The notes under the pieces are model-generated. The model did no database searches and was not told where the DNA came from. It was given only the letters and a program-made list of their open reading frames with translations. The translations under genes were made by a program, and so were the position numbers. From Allium sativum (lineage: Eukaryota; Streptophyta; Magnoliopsida; Asparagales; Amaryllidaceae): a stretch of 64,000 nt of DNA. Shown piece after piece: positions 44,013 through 54,947 of this stretch. The stretch is from positions 905,332,677 to 905,396,676 of the forward strand of contig CM060915.1 in assembly GCA_030737875.1 (NCBI GenBank), in the 5' to 3' direction. The first letter of the stretch is position 1; each line of letters starts with the position of its first letter.

Positions 44013-46803
44013 TTATCGCAGATGAGATGTGTTTTGAATGTGTTGAGTTAAATCTCTTTGGAACATCATTTATCCTTGAGAAAGCTTTATCCATCTGTTG
44101 CATTGCTTCCCTGGAAGCTAGTCAGGCCAAGTTTTATGAAAGAAGTATTCGAGATGATCAAATAATGGTTTAAGCCTTGTCGAATCAAGATGTCTGATTC
44201 ATTCATCAAAAGTCACGCTGGATCGTTGGCTCTCGGAAATGATTCTACACGTCCGGGTCATTGCCAAACAACGTCATCATTCTACATAAGCAAAGCATGT
44301 TGTCGAGTCGTACTTTCTCTTATGTACGAGTTGATGTATGAAGTAGTTATCTAAGTCATGGGGTAATGCAAGAATCTTCGGGCTCTGAGCTAAACTCTGG
44401 ACTGTTGGGATGGAGCACACCAGAATCATCATATGAATTTGTCATTTGTGCTCAAGTTTGAACTATCTTAATATCTTGATAATGATCCAGGATCTAAAAA
44501 TCGCATTGAATCGTAACAGTAAGGAACCCGAAAGCCATGATCACTCCGGGTCAAGCCAATGAAAAATCAGAGATCCATGGTCGCATTGGGCCATATTTTA
44601 AGGAATCCACAGTCATCCTGGATTGTTTCATAATCCGCTGATCACATACTAATCAGCGAGGGACGCTGTCAAAATAATGTGAACCAGTGCCTTTCACAAT
44701 CATAAATCAGTAGAGATGTTTGTCACACCTTCCATCTGGTGTAGTTTGAGTGTTTAATTCCACATTTGATCCATAAGCTAGCTCGCTTGGTCGGGGAAGA
44801 TGAATCGGGTCATACTCCGGAGGTATAACGTACATGTTTTAAATCTTATTCCATGCCAGGATTGTCTTCAGTTAGTCTACGAATCGACACTTGTGCTCTC
44901 AGTGCCATCGGAGGACAAGCAAAGTCAGTATTCATGCCCCCAGCACTAGTGGGGTTGAGCTAAGTTAATGGGGCATACGGTCTTTAAGCTCTTATACTCT
45001 CTGCAGTTGATTCAGGCCGTAACTGAGTTGCAAGTTCAGCAATTCCAGTTGACCCAAGCTGTCCTGTGCTCTCTTGAGTCAGCAAGAGTTCGAGTTGTAC
45101 ACGCAAATGGTTGAATCATATTTTCTTTGATATCATCCCTTCCCTTTAATCAAAAGGCGGGAATTTACTCATTTGGTGTTAGTTAACATTAGTACTCTTA
45201 TCGGATCAATCACGGGGATGAGTAAGCTCGTCAAAAATGTAAGCAAATTAGTCGAGCCCCTCCGTTCATACTTCAACATAATCCAAAATGGTCATCATTA
45301 TCTTGTTGAGTCTCTTTGTCATGATTGGTTCAATTGAGCTTGACAAATAAGGTCGTGGGCCCGATAAGTGATATAGATTCTCTTTCGAACTGCACATTCT
45401 CATCATTAATTTCTAGGGTTTTTTCTTTATCCTTATCAGTCCGGGAGTCGGATGGTGCTCCATCCTTAATCATAAAAGCATTGAGATTTTTCGTCATGAC
45501 GTTAGCATCTTCTTGTCATAGAACTTTGTCCACCTCAGGGTTGAATTCATCAAAGCCACTATGCAAATGTCGTTGCGGAGAAATCTTGAGGTCTGGAGGA
45601 GTAACAAATGATCCTAATGTCCCACGTGAAAGGGTTGTGATTGTCATTATCCCTACTATCTTTAGAAGTGCCACCTCTCGAGAGACGTCGAATCAAACTG
45701 GTGAGCAGATTGCCACCAAGAAGCTACTGCCTATTGCCAAGATCGGTACTAGTGCCCCTAGCGTTGAGTCTGAGATTAAAAATAGGGTCTTTGTTGATTT
45801 CTTGTTTCCGCGTCGATATTGTCCCCAGATCATGGTGCGAGTTATTCGACCCGATCGGGTTCCTGTTCTTTGAATTGTTGTGTTTTGCTTGGAGCTTAGT
45901 GTGAAATGTCGCACGAGTGTCTATTCGAGTTGGAGCTAAAGCTGGTCATGCATAACCTGAGTTTGTTATGGTTCTTGCACTCCTATCTAGGATGTTGTAG
46001 GCAGTTGTTCCATTGCCCATGTTTCCATCCACGACGTTCTGAATCGAAGTCGCAAGCTGCATGCCTGCTGATGGGTTCGTGTTCAACCTGAGATGATGGT
46101 TGTTATCTGACTGGGCCGAATTCGTCACTGCTTGAACTTCAATTTTATCATTTCCAGCGAATTGATGATTGTTGCTCGGCCTTCCAATTCAGCGCTGGTG
46201 CCCCCAGCGTGAAGTCTTAAAATAGGTGAGGATCGGCCTCGGGCTTCTTGGTTCCACATGAGCAGTAGACGTCAATTAGGCTTCTATCATTCAATTCTGA
46301 ATATAGGCATCGAGTAGTTGAACTATGCTTCCTAAGGCTCGTATTCCATGCCCCCATCCTCGGGGGTTTGTTCTGAGTAGTAGACTTCAAATCCATGTAT
46401 TTCATACTCCCTCTTCGCATCATGAGTCAAAGTTGGATAAAAATTGATATGCTAGTACTTGGTTCCTGCTAATGTCTTGTCTCCTATCCAGGCCCTAATT
46501 GCTGCATAGGAAATGCCCAGCCATATCTGAACTTTGCAGTCTAGATTTAGGTTTGGACTAGCAAATGGACATTCTATCTGCATCCGTTTCATGGTCCTCA
46601 AGGGGCCTATAAAGATCACAACATAAGTTAAATACAAGCACGTAAGCTATGCCGTTTGTGAATATTTTCAATGGTTATGCCCCCAGTTCAGGGGTAACGG
46701 CATAAGACATATGGTCGAATCAATTCCCTTTCAAATTTAGACGAAGGGAGGCGTATTCTGGATAGTTAGGGAAATCTTTAATACTGAATGCCATGATCAT
46801 GCC

Positions 46804-46857
46804 AGATCGTATTACGACCGGAAAACCAACGACCGCTCAGGATCGTATTAAGGCCGG
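46804..46857 (-). repeat. TTAATACGATC repeat pair shared with element G
   Basis: Minus-sense CCGGCCTTAATACGATC (46841-46857) is identical over 17 nt to 35399-35415 in G, and CCGGTCGTAATACGATC (46805-46821) is a diverged second copy. Both are in the sense orientation of their own element. Confidence 0.7.
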
Positions 46858-47414
46858 ATAGAAATCCAAAAATCCCAGGGCTTCACCGGGTCCTTCACAG
46901 TCGCGAGTATTAAGTCGCATGACATGTCATTGAATAATTCACTCTCAATGCTTCCTTTCGGTCGTTGCCTTGAGTTGCATAGGAAGTTTGGCATTGGGCA
47001 TTGGTGTCAGCCTCCTGCACGTGCCCCTTTAGTTGCTTTCTACTGGTCTATTATTTTTGTTGCGAGTGCGGCCCTCGCGTTTTGTTTAGCTTTGTTCTGC
47101 GAACTCGCACTTGGTAAATGAAATTTTGTTTCTTTCGCATTATCATGCACCTACGAGCATTCCATAAGCAAATAGTTCGTGAAACATTATAAGTTATCAA
47201 TGCAACTATAAATGAAAATGCACTAAAGTAGTATGTATGTAGGGGTATGCCCCCAATCAATCATTAACTTAGTGCCTGGCTTGTTGAGGATTGATTAGGA
47301 CCATAACTATGTTGCCCCCATGTCTGGACATGGAGGATTCGGGCTCAGCTTTCATTCTTTTTACCAGTCGTGTAACAGGATATGAGCCCGTGGCATGTGT
47401 CATCATGCCTTTAT

Positions 47415-47827
47415 ACTCTCCCGATCCTTCAGCAGGGTAAGAGTTCTTATGGCGCTAAGTGTCTAGCACCTTTTTACTCTCCCGATCCTTCAGTGGGTTA
47501 GAGTTCGAGCTCGTTCTCATTCTGCTCACCGATCCTTCAGCGGGGCAGGAATTCTGGAGGCGCTAAGTCTCTAGCGCCTTTATACTCTCCCGATCCTTCA
47601 GCAGGATAGAGTGTTGTCAAGGCGATCTTTAATCATGGTGCACCTTCACGCCTTGTGGATGTTATATTCTCGTCCTTTATACTCTCTCTCGCATCTGGAG
47701 AGTTAGAGTGGTGGATGTCATTTCTCGTCCTTTATACTCTCTCTCGCATCTGGAGAGTTAGAGTGGTTCAGGCGAACAATCATATTGGTTGCCCCGGCAT
47801 TCCTTTTACACTCTAATTCAAAGAGTG
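47415..47827 (-). repeat. Hairpin array: seven ACTCT...AGAGT-type and two GGCGCTA-type stems
   Basis: Hairpins at 47415-47444, 47476-47504, 47522-47548, 47584-47612, 47681-47709, 47736-47764 and 47809-47827. Six share outer arms ACTCT/AGAGT; the third has CTGC/GCAG instead, so both arms changed together. Four share the loop CGATCCTTCAG; two are 10-bp stems ACTCTCTCTC with a TT bulge. Between hairpins 1-2 and 3-4 lie GGCGCTA/TAGC(A/G)CC stems (47451-47470 and 47559-47578). The single difference in the first is a G-U pair only in minus-sense RNA, matching the direction of the element. Confidence 0.75.
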
Positions 47828-49268
47828 GGACTCTGCCGTTTCAAGTGTCATTCTTGAACTCAGTTCTAGTCCATACTCCATGCTTCACTCTAGCAAATGG
47901 AGCTTTTCGGACAAGTGGTCGGGTCATACTCATCCTAGGTTTATATTTCTATCCAAACTCTGAGGATTAGCATCAATCAGTCAAATAGTTAGGAAAGGTT
48001 TGCTAAGGCTTTGCGTTCCTCCTAGCAATCTATGGGAGGAGTGGTTGGCACCAAACTCCGGGTACCTGCATCATTCATATCGCATGAGTAGTCATGTCAA
48101 TAACCCAAGAGGCATGTAAAAGCAAATCTACTGATTGAAAAGTAAGGCTATCAATGGGCACTGCTGTCCCCCTATCGGGATCCGTGCAATCTAGTGGCGT
48201 CGAGGATAGGATCGAGCCATATAGACGGTCACACCGCGTCCATTTGGAGTCAGACTACGACTTTGCAATTCAATGATTTATATTCAATTGTCTTGTGGTA
48301 TGCCATGTGTGAGCCAAGAAGTGGATGGTCATCCTAGATCCACCTTGAGCTATACAACTTTCTTTAGATGGAAGGTGCGGCTTTGCAAATGAGCAGTTCA
48401 ATCGGGCTCGTTATAGTTTCGCTCCACAACTCCATATGCAGGTGTTAGAAATATGATCAGTATCAAATCCTTGGTACCCACACCATCCACATATAAATTC
48501 ATTCTGAGTTAGTTACATCAATAACTCATAAAGCATGCAAATATAAGAGTCATGGTTAAACAATAATCCTGTTAAAGGAATGGATATCATTCAAAGCAGA
48601 AATGGCATTGCAGGTTCTTTGCAGGTCCATTTTGCCTCGTCATGTCTCTGCCAGGGGATGGCTGCCAAAACCTTAAGCTGTTGACGAATATCTTTTCAAA
48701 TTATTCCGGGGCCACGGTTTCAAGAACAATTAAACCTCGATCAGGGTCTTGGAGTGCTAAGGTCGCATCTCCTTTGAATCGCGTTCTTTCCCCCATGTCA
48801 AGGGCAAGGATTGAGTGTCAGGAAGTCATGATTGTATCTCTAATGGTAGCACACCTTCGCATTGGTGTTAGGGTGGCATTTGGCATTCAGTCGTAAGTGT
48901 AACCTTCAATGATAATCTTCAAGCAATACTAAAGCAATGGGCCATGCAAACTCCTGATGTATCAGCTTCGAATTAAAAGATGTAATCTCGAGTGATTCAC
49001 GCTTAAATCTCCAGTTGCCCTCATCGTCCGGGGAACGAGTCACTGGGAAGATGATTGATGAAAGGAGTGGAGGTGTGAATCTTCACTTGCTAATTCCAAA
49101 ACATTGCTCATCAGATGTTCCATTCGCATACATTTTCCACCAAGCGGAAAATTGATTAGTGATTTTGTCAAATTATCCAGGGCAGTGAATTCAGCAATGG
49201 ATTCATTGATTTCTATCTCGGGACAACCTTCAAAGGGAAATAATCCATATCGCCTTGCATGTCATATC

Positions 49269-49830
49269 TTAAGGCATGGAAAACGATGGTACACCATTCA
49301 TTCTCCTTCCCGGAAGCATTCCTTGTTGCAGGAAGTTTCTTATGGGGGTTGCTAATGATTCTCTTCCGGGTTCAGTTTCCAACACTGGATCAACTTCCAT
49401 CTGATCAATGGTCAGAGTTTGTAGTACCTTGATTGGGATCATCTCCATCTCATCTGGATTTTCGGAACTCTCTAACTTGGTTAGATTATCCACCTTCTGA
49501 TTTTCTATATGTGGAATTTGTGACATTCTCATTCATCCAAAAACTCCAGTACCCGTTCAAGGTAAGCTGCGAGTCGTGATTCCTTCAACTGGAACCTCCT
49601 TCGAATCTTCCTTCAGGAGTTATCAGTACAACTCCAGCGCCGAGTCATCGATCATTCTTTGCACCATCCATATGCAGCTACTGGGTGCTTGTATTCATTT
49701 TTTGTTTTGAAGGGTCGTCTTCTTCATCTAACACATCCTCTTAGGGAATGGTAAATTCAACGATGGATTCAGCTAATCTTTTCCCTTGAGTAGACCGCAG
49801 GACATATGTCTTTCATCGCACCATGCAAGT
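49269..49830 (-). pseudogene. Element I RNase H and RNase H-integrase linker
   Basis: Minus strand about 49810-49690 reads RSTQGKRLAESIVEFTIP, matching the Tat-lineage lead-in to RNase H (QALADFIAEFT). It is followed at about 49660 by LHMDGAKNDR and GAGVVLITPEGRF (family LYVDGSSNxxGxGAGVVLxxPEG), where the first catalytic Asp is present. Then comes a frame-broken AAYLERVLEFLDE. The open stretch 49532-49269 reads MSQIPHIENQKVDNLTKLES, then LATPIRNFLQQGMLPG, the linker before integrase (family IPRxENxxADxLAKLAS, TPIxxYLxxGxLP). Stops separate the blocks. This identifies the element as Tat-type Ty3. Confidence 0.82.
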
Positions 49831-51020
49831 GAAGTGTAGATTTGTAACAATAGGATTTGTGGTCGCTTTCTAGAATCTTGTCATTGTGAATCATTGTTGT
49901 TATGATCATCCGAGTCTTCGGAATAGTGCCTGGACTGCTCCATATTAGTGCCATCTGGGACTCCCCCAGTCGGACAGGTTTAAGTCATGCAAACTAGGTG
50001 ATTACTACTCGTTCATGGAAAACGTTAGTTTCATTGGTGAAATCAATATACCATCGGAACTCTGAGAGAGGAAGCCGCTATAAGATAATCATGTCTCGTA
50101 TACAGTCATAGCCATCACGCTGAACCTTCCTAACAACTTCGCACATTGAATAATATCCATAAATAAGGAGCATGGATCTTAGAAGGATTCTAGTCGTTGC
50201 CATTTTTGCTACTGATATCCTCAGAATATCTGCCGAATCTTAGTTGATATGCATTTGATAATTGTAGGCCAAAATGTACTCTGAGCCGAAGGCGAGGCCG
50301 TAAGCGGGTCCGGACGCAGCGCAGGTGGGGGTCCGGGGCCCCACAGTCCCGGTTAGGTCGAAAACGTGGGCACCGCACGATTTTTTCGATTTTGGAAGAT
50401 GGAGCCTTTTTGGAAATGATCTGAAAAATGCATTTCCTATGAAAATCGCTCTATCTCGAGTCAGATCGAGATTTTGTTCTCCATTGCATTTCTTTGTAGC
50501 GGGTCGAGTACACCACTACGGGTCGCGGTTCGGACACCTCCATGGATCGTGGTTCATGGTTTCCTGCGGTTCGCGGTATCATCAGCTGGTATGTATGGTT
50601 TTTACACGGCGGTTCGGATCAGCCTTCATGAGCTAAGCGGATCATGATTCCAGTGTGCACATACAGGTTACGGTTCGGGACCGTCGAGTCGCATGTGAAT
50701 CAAACACATCTCCGGGTTACTGTCGTATTCCGGGTCATGGTGATACACTCAAATGTGAGTCCAGGCTTCCATATAAGCACGGGTCAGGTCGCGACATCGT
50801 CTTCTGGTTGGATCAGGTGTATGTCACCAAGCAGGCTTAAATAGGTTAAGGCATATAGCGGCTCGTGGCTTAGGCCAATTTTCTAACCGATCAGGCATGT
50901 TGTGAAATGACCGATTGTTGTATCATAACTGGCGATCCATTCCATTTCTTTAAACATAGTCCACGTGGAAATTTGTGCTTACTTCCTATTTAACTATGGA
51001 GTGACTGAGGATTTCGCGAG
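49831..51020. other. Non-coding, partly GC-rich stretch of element I
   Basis: About 50280-50880 is GC-rich with repeated CGGTTCG/CGGGTC words that resemble the LTR minisatellite zone of I. No RT motif was found. Short ORFs (50190-50844) are not supported. Confidence 0.45.
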
Positions 51021-51021
51021 T

Positions 51022-51224
51022 CAGACCCTGCGTGAATAAAGCCTTATGCTTTCATTATTCTCTCTCTTTCAACTTCAAGTTCAAGCTTGCGATCCTTTGA
51101 CAAATTGAATGCTTGACTCTTTCTTGAAATTACACAGCGGGAATCATCAGCATTAGCAACTATAACCTTGTTATCTCCAATGACCGCCACATAAGTTATG
51201 CATCCTGATGTAGGTCCCATAAAA
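51022..51224 (-). pseudogene. Captured protein phosphatase 2C (PP2C) fragment
   Basis: PP2Cs are Mg/Mn-dependent Ser/Thr phosphatases. The minus strand reads FMGPTSGCITYVAVIGDNKV, then IVANADDSRCVISRKSQAF, then NLSKDRKLELEVERERIMKA, stop, GFIHAG. The plant PP2C consensus here is GPTSGxTAxVAxIRxNxL, VANAGDSRCVxSRKGQAxxLSxDHKPDL and ExERIxxAGGFI. Changes include G-to-D in ANAGDSR, loss of His in DHKP and one stop. About 66 codons align without a gap, consistent with one genomic exon. It is antisense to the ILR1-like fragment 430 bp away and on the same strand as the host element. Non-functional. The family call is confident; which member is not. Confidence 0.85.
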
Positions 51225-51650
51225 GTGGCAACTTGGACTAATACAAACGACTCATGTATATAACCATGTATGGTCCATCATTAACATATTGTCGATCTTT
51301 GCTGTTCATTCTTACAACTAACCACATACATGAGGCAAACCCAATCCATGCAGTTTGTTTATGAATGGTACAATCCACATGTTCCCATCATGCAAAGTTT
51401 TGTCTCTTTTCCATCATGCGATTTTGCATTAATATATGAACAACACTTCATCATGAACAACCCAAAGCCATCCCCTTTCGGTTCAGATTGGGGTATCATT
51501 AGCTTTGGTCTGTTTCGGTCTTCCACTACGGTTTGGGTCGGAGGACATTCTTCGGTTCGAGTTGAATCCGACTTGGTCAACTCGATCCGAATAAGACAAC
51601 AGCTAACAATATCAGTGAACCTCAATGCATTTCACTGGTATTAAGTTCAG
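51225..51650. other. Spacer between captured fragments
   Basis: Contains overlapping ORFs on both strands (51330-51644, 51359-51625) without known motifs. Its right end TTAAGTTCAG looks like an intron 3' end directly before the ILR1-like exon, so part of it may be captured intron. Confidence 0.4.
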
Positions 51651-52040
51651 GTGATAGAAGCCCAAACATTGGCGCACAGATGCAAAGCTTTCGTAAGCAT
51701 GAAAGATGACGATTACCCAGCCTATCCAGCCGTTGAGAACGATGATAAGTTGCATCAACACGTGCAGAAGGTTGGCCATCTAATGTTTGACGAAAACAAT
51801 GTCCTGAAAGGAAAAAAGATAATGGCAGATGAAGATTTTGCATTTTATCAGCAGCTAATTCCGGGTGTAATGTTTGGCCTTGGAACGACAGATGAGAAAG
51901 CTGAAGTTGTTCACCCGCTTCATTCTCCCTATATACATTTATGGATAAAAATTCGCTTCCTATTGGAGCAGCATTGCAAAATGTGGTCGTTATTTGAAAA
52001 ATTCTATGATTCCGTTGTAGCTTCAAAGATTGTGATTAAC
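51651..52040 (+). pseudogene. Captured IAA-amino-acid hydrolase (ILR1-like) C-terminal fragment
   Basis: ILR1/ILL enzymes (M20 peptidase family) release free auxin from amino-acid conjugates in the ER. After an AG splice acceptor at 51649-51650 the frame reads VIEAQTLAHRCKAFVSMKDD, YPAYPAVENDDKLHQHVQKV and MADEDFAFYQQLIPGVMFGL. All are in the C-terminal part of the family (VIEAQAxVHRC, LHQHVxxVG, GEDFAFYQELIPG). After HSPY (about 51930) the match moves to the +1 frame (YTFMDKNSLPIGAALQ), so there is a 1-nt shift. The N-terminal catalytic half is missing. It is on the opposite strand to element I and to the PP2C piece. Confidence 0.88.
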
Positions 52041-52506
52041 TCCATAATTTCATGTCTATTTTAAACATGAAGAATAACTCTATCCATGCAATCCAATTTT
52101 TTTAAACTAGCGTTTGCTTCTGACATACGAGTTGAGTGGCATCCTTCAATAGTTTCTTCAAAGTGCATTGGTAAGTAATCACGAACTGACTTCCCAATAG
52201 ATCACGAGCCGACTTCCCAATAGATCACGAGCCGAATGTGAATGCAGTACTACGTGAAGATTCATTAACACCAATTTGAGGTATTGGAAAATATGCAAAT
52301 TGATCCATGTAAATTCTATTAATCTTCCCAACAGGTCGCCCCTGCCAAACAATATGGACATTTCAACCCAACATGTAAAATAGGTCACGAATCATTTGGG
52401 GGTGACTTTCCAACATGTCACGAATCTTGAGTAAACAAACTTGAAGTTGCAATACCGTTTGGTAGGTTCTACATGAAACTGTCAGAGTCGATGAAACTGC
52501 TTTCCT

Positions 52507-52507
<1 letters not shown>
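52041..52507. other. Spacer with short GATCACGAGCCGACTTCCCA repeat
   Basis: Two adjacent near-identical 20-bp units at about 52179-52236 (with a third diverged start) and further GTCACGAATC words at 52383-52428, similar in style to the LTR minisatellite of I. No coding content. Confidence 0.5.

Positions 52508-52554
<47 letters not shown>
52508..52554. repeat. T47 homopolymer
   Basis: 47 consecutive T. In minus sense it is a poly(A) of unusual length inside element I. Confidence 0.9.
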
Positions 52555-52555
<1 letters not shown>

Positions 52556-52748
52556 GAGAAGAAGCGAACCGACCCACGAGATTATGATAGGATTCATGCT
52601 GCACTACGTGGTGCTTTGCCAAGTCTGCGAACAACCAACCCATGTTTTATAATACGAGCAACCATCTTTTTACCATTCATATTGTAAGATGAAAGCATAA
52701 ACAAATACAAGGAATGAATGGCTATATGAAAACTTCTCTCTGATGTAG

Positions 52749-53279
52749 TTATTGAAAATAGCAGTTATGTTTTTGGATCAAAAGACGGAAAATATAGTGG
52801 CTGCAAGGTCATGCGCAACTACAAAAGGTCAACAAATTATGATGCAGAGCTATTCAATGAAGGGGAATTCAGAGCTGAGGTTGATGAAACTTTCCATGAA
52901 CAAATTAGAGCAACAAGAAGGCTTAACAACATAGAAAATAAATGGAACCCTGGATCGGAATATTCTAAGAGTTGTTTTAAATTTGATGAACTTAGTAATA
53001 GATTAATGGCCTGAAGATGACTTTTTTTATTCCTTTCATGTAGATTTCAAAACAAGTAGAGCTTCACTGAAGTTTGAGACTGGGACATCAAAAGTGTTTC
53101 CTGAAGCTGACATTCAGTTGCTTGATAAATTTCAATGGGATGCTAAAAACAGTTGCCAGCAATCACCATTTGATGATGACTTTGATGTCGAATTTTTATA
53201 TCCATCTAAAACAAAAGGATTCCCTGATGATATTGAAGATGAATATGGAAAAAAATCCCAAAAATACCGCAAAAGGTAG
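52749..53279 (+). pseudogene. Unidentified captured gene fragment with intron-like gap
   Basis: Two open stretches join cleanly across a 49-bp GT...AG gap (52995-53043, ending TTTATTCCTTTCATGTAG). The first reads VIENSSYVFGSKDGKYSG, AELFNEGEFRAEVDETFHEQ and IRATRRLNNIENKWNPGSEY. The second reads FKTSRASLKFETGTSKVFPE, ADIQLLDKFQWDAKNS and GFPDDIEDEYGKKSQKYRKR. Another AG acceptor precedes 52749 and a possible donor lies at 53276. Composition and the long stop-free run look like a real plant coding sequence with retained introns. I do not recognise the family. The gap is short for a plant intron; alternatively the native frame runs on to the stop at 53014. Confidence 0.55.
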
Positions 53280-53896
53280 ACTCCACTGAAATAAACTCTC
53301 TGTCGTCTAATGGTCAAACTTCATATATAGAAGATAGTAAGAAAAAAATCAAAGAGTAATATTTCTATTGAAATAAACTCCATGTATAGCGTCTCGTGAA
53401 GCCTTCAACATGGTTGCTGATGCATTTCTGTTGGCGGTTCATGCTTTTAACATGTTGTCCACGAGTGGTGAGTGTCAATTACGAGTTCAGATGGTGGGTT
53501 CCAAGTCACTAAGCCATGCTTCATGTCATGATTCATCAACTTTACACGTACCCACTTTCTCGTATGCAATCCATAGTGTGCTACGACCTTGCAGTGCACG
53601 ATCCATGCATCTAGGAATGCAACTATTAAATTTCAACGCTCCATGCGTTATGAAATATTGTCCATCCCTGGATGTTCTGCTACTAACCTTCATCCAAACC
53701 GAAGATTGCAACATGTCGAAGCAGTTGTTTCTAATGTTCGCAAATTATTGCTGCGATAAGGAACGTAGATGGATTCACGTCTAGAAGTCGTCGTTCTCAC
53801 AAAATCATTGGAAAACATTGAATTTGTAGGATTTCCTTATCGGACCAGGCGATACAATAATAAAGTGGAGAATCCTTATATGCTGAGAATCTCTAA
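53280..53896. other. Element I leader side, no domain recognised
   Basis: In minus sense this is the region just after the primer site, where gag should begin. No gag motif is readable on the minus strand; the plus ORF 53410-53784 has no known family features. Confidence 0.4.
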
Positions 53897-53917
53897 TCCT
53901 CAGTGAAAACACCAAAA
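53897..53917 (-). other. Primer binding site region of element I
   Basis: Minus-sense TTTTGGTGTTTTCACTGAGG directly after the 5' LTR; TTTGGTGCTTTCATTGAG-like sites are usual in Tat-type elements. Confidence 0.75.
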
Positions 53918-54947
53918 TGTTAGACCAAAAAATGGTCCTGACACCCAAATTGTCGTATTTAGAGCATAGGATATGAAGAAGTAACTGAAAAGTAAGAGAA
54001 AAAGTAAGACAACAGGATTTTTATAGTGCTTCATCGTTAACGAGCCTACGTCCACTTCATATTTTCTCATTTCATTCATAGGTTACAATTACAATGAATG
54101 TTGTCTCTCAATCACTCGAGTTCAATGAATAATTCTCTTCGAATTCATTGAATTTATTGAGGAAGATGATTGTTATTCATGGATAAGTGTTAGCCATAGC
54201 AGTCATGGATGTTGAGATGCAAAAAGTCCCCTGAAAATGCCCTCCGGAGGCGTATTTATAGCTGTAGGAGAGCCCATATTGTGATCAGGTCGTGGTAGGA
54301 CACGTGGCACCCGATTCAGGAAAGTAGGAGCGATCATAGCCTCAAGAATAGATCAAAATCGACATGCGTAGTAGTGGGTCCTAGTCGCGGTTCGTGGTCA
54401 CGGTTCATGAGTTAGGGTGGTGAGCCGGTAATGGTTGTGATGGTGATGGTCAGACCGGGTCATGATCACGAACTGCCCTTAGGGGGTGGTCACGAACCGG
54501 CCCCAGAGGGTGGTGACGAACCGCCCCCAGGGGGTGCCCACGAACCGCCTCCAAGGGGTGGTCACGAACCGCCCCCGGGGGTGCTCACGAACCCGTCTTC
54601 AAAAATGCCAAAATCCATGTTTTTCCATATTTCTGCATGCGTTCATGGAAACGGACATTGCTTTCAAACCGTAAGGACGATTGGACCAAATGATAGCTCT
54701 ACTTGAAGCTAATTCAGAGGGCTACAAGTAGTTGATGTGTTCAGATCCAAATGAGGTCGTTTAATAGGGGTTTCGGTCCAGTTTATACTGATGTTGTAAT
54801 TTTGACCAAACTGCCCTGTGTCTTCTGACGATGCTTCCAATGCCGGAGAGTGATGTTATCCAGAGATTCCATATGTGATAGCATTTTCCAAAAAGTGTGT
54901 TAACATGATCTTTGCTTTGGGTAGCCTAGTCACAAAGCAGGCTAACA
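53918..54947 (-). repeat. 5' LTR of element I (1030 bp)
   Basis: TGTTAGCC...GGTCTAACA in minus sense, closely matching 43006-43991. The TATA box TATAAATA in minus sense is at 54253-54260. It has a longer minisatellite (about 54470-54600, about six 24-bp units) than its partner. Confidence 0.9.

Larger units (their letters stand above)
44013..49268 (-). repeat. Long non-coding 3' region of element I
   Basis: Where integrase is expected there is about 5 kb without a recognisable domain on either strand. The longest ORF (45325-45873, plus) is antisense to the element and has no family features. TGCCCCC (TGGGGGCA in minus sense) recurs at 44935, 46199, 46349, 46678, 47248 and 47313. A hairpin array lies at 47415-47827. 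A TTAATACGATC motif shared with element G is at 46841-46857. Long variable 3' regions with tandem repeats are known in the Tat lineage; this fits that pattern (inference). Confidence 0.6.
43006..54947 (-). mobile_element. Element I: 11.9 kb Tat-type Ty3 derivative carrying host gene fragments
   Basis: LTRs of ~1.0 kb (43006-43991 and 53918-54947) read TGTTAGCC...GGTCTAACA in minus sense. Orientation is fixed by a minus-sense primer site TTTTGGTGTTTTCACTGAGG next to the right LTR and a purine tract TTTGGAGGACAAAA next to the left LTR. The only pol remnant is an RNase H/linker piece (49269-49830). The usual gag-pro-RT interval (49900-53900) holds fragments of at least three plant genes, and the integrase side is replaced by a long repeat- and hairpin-rich region. 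No clean 5-bp target duplication was found. Non-autonomous; LTRs fairly similar, so younger than H. Confidence 0.87.

Noticed and set aside
45325..45873. 182-residue plus ORF, one of the longest in the window
   Set aside because: It is antisense to element I, has no recognisable domain and lies in the variable 3' region.
47415..47827. CRISPR-like regularly spaced repeats
   Set aside because: Plant nuclear DNA; units are diverged hairpins with irregular spacing and no cas genes.
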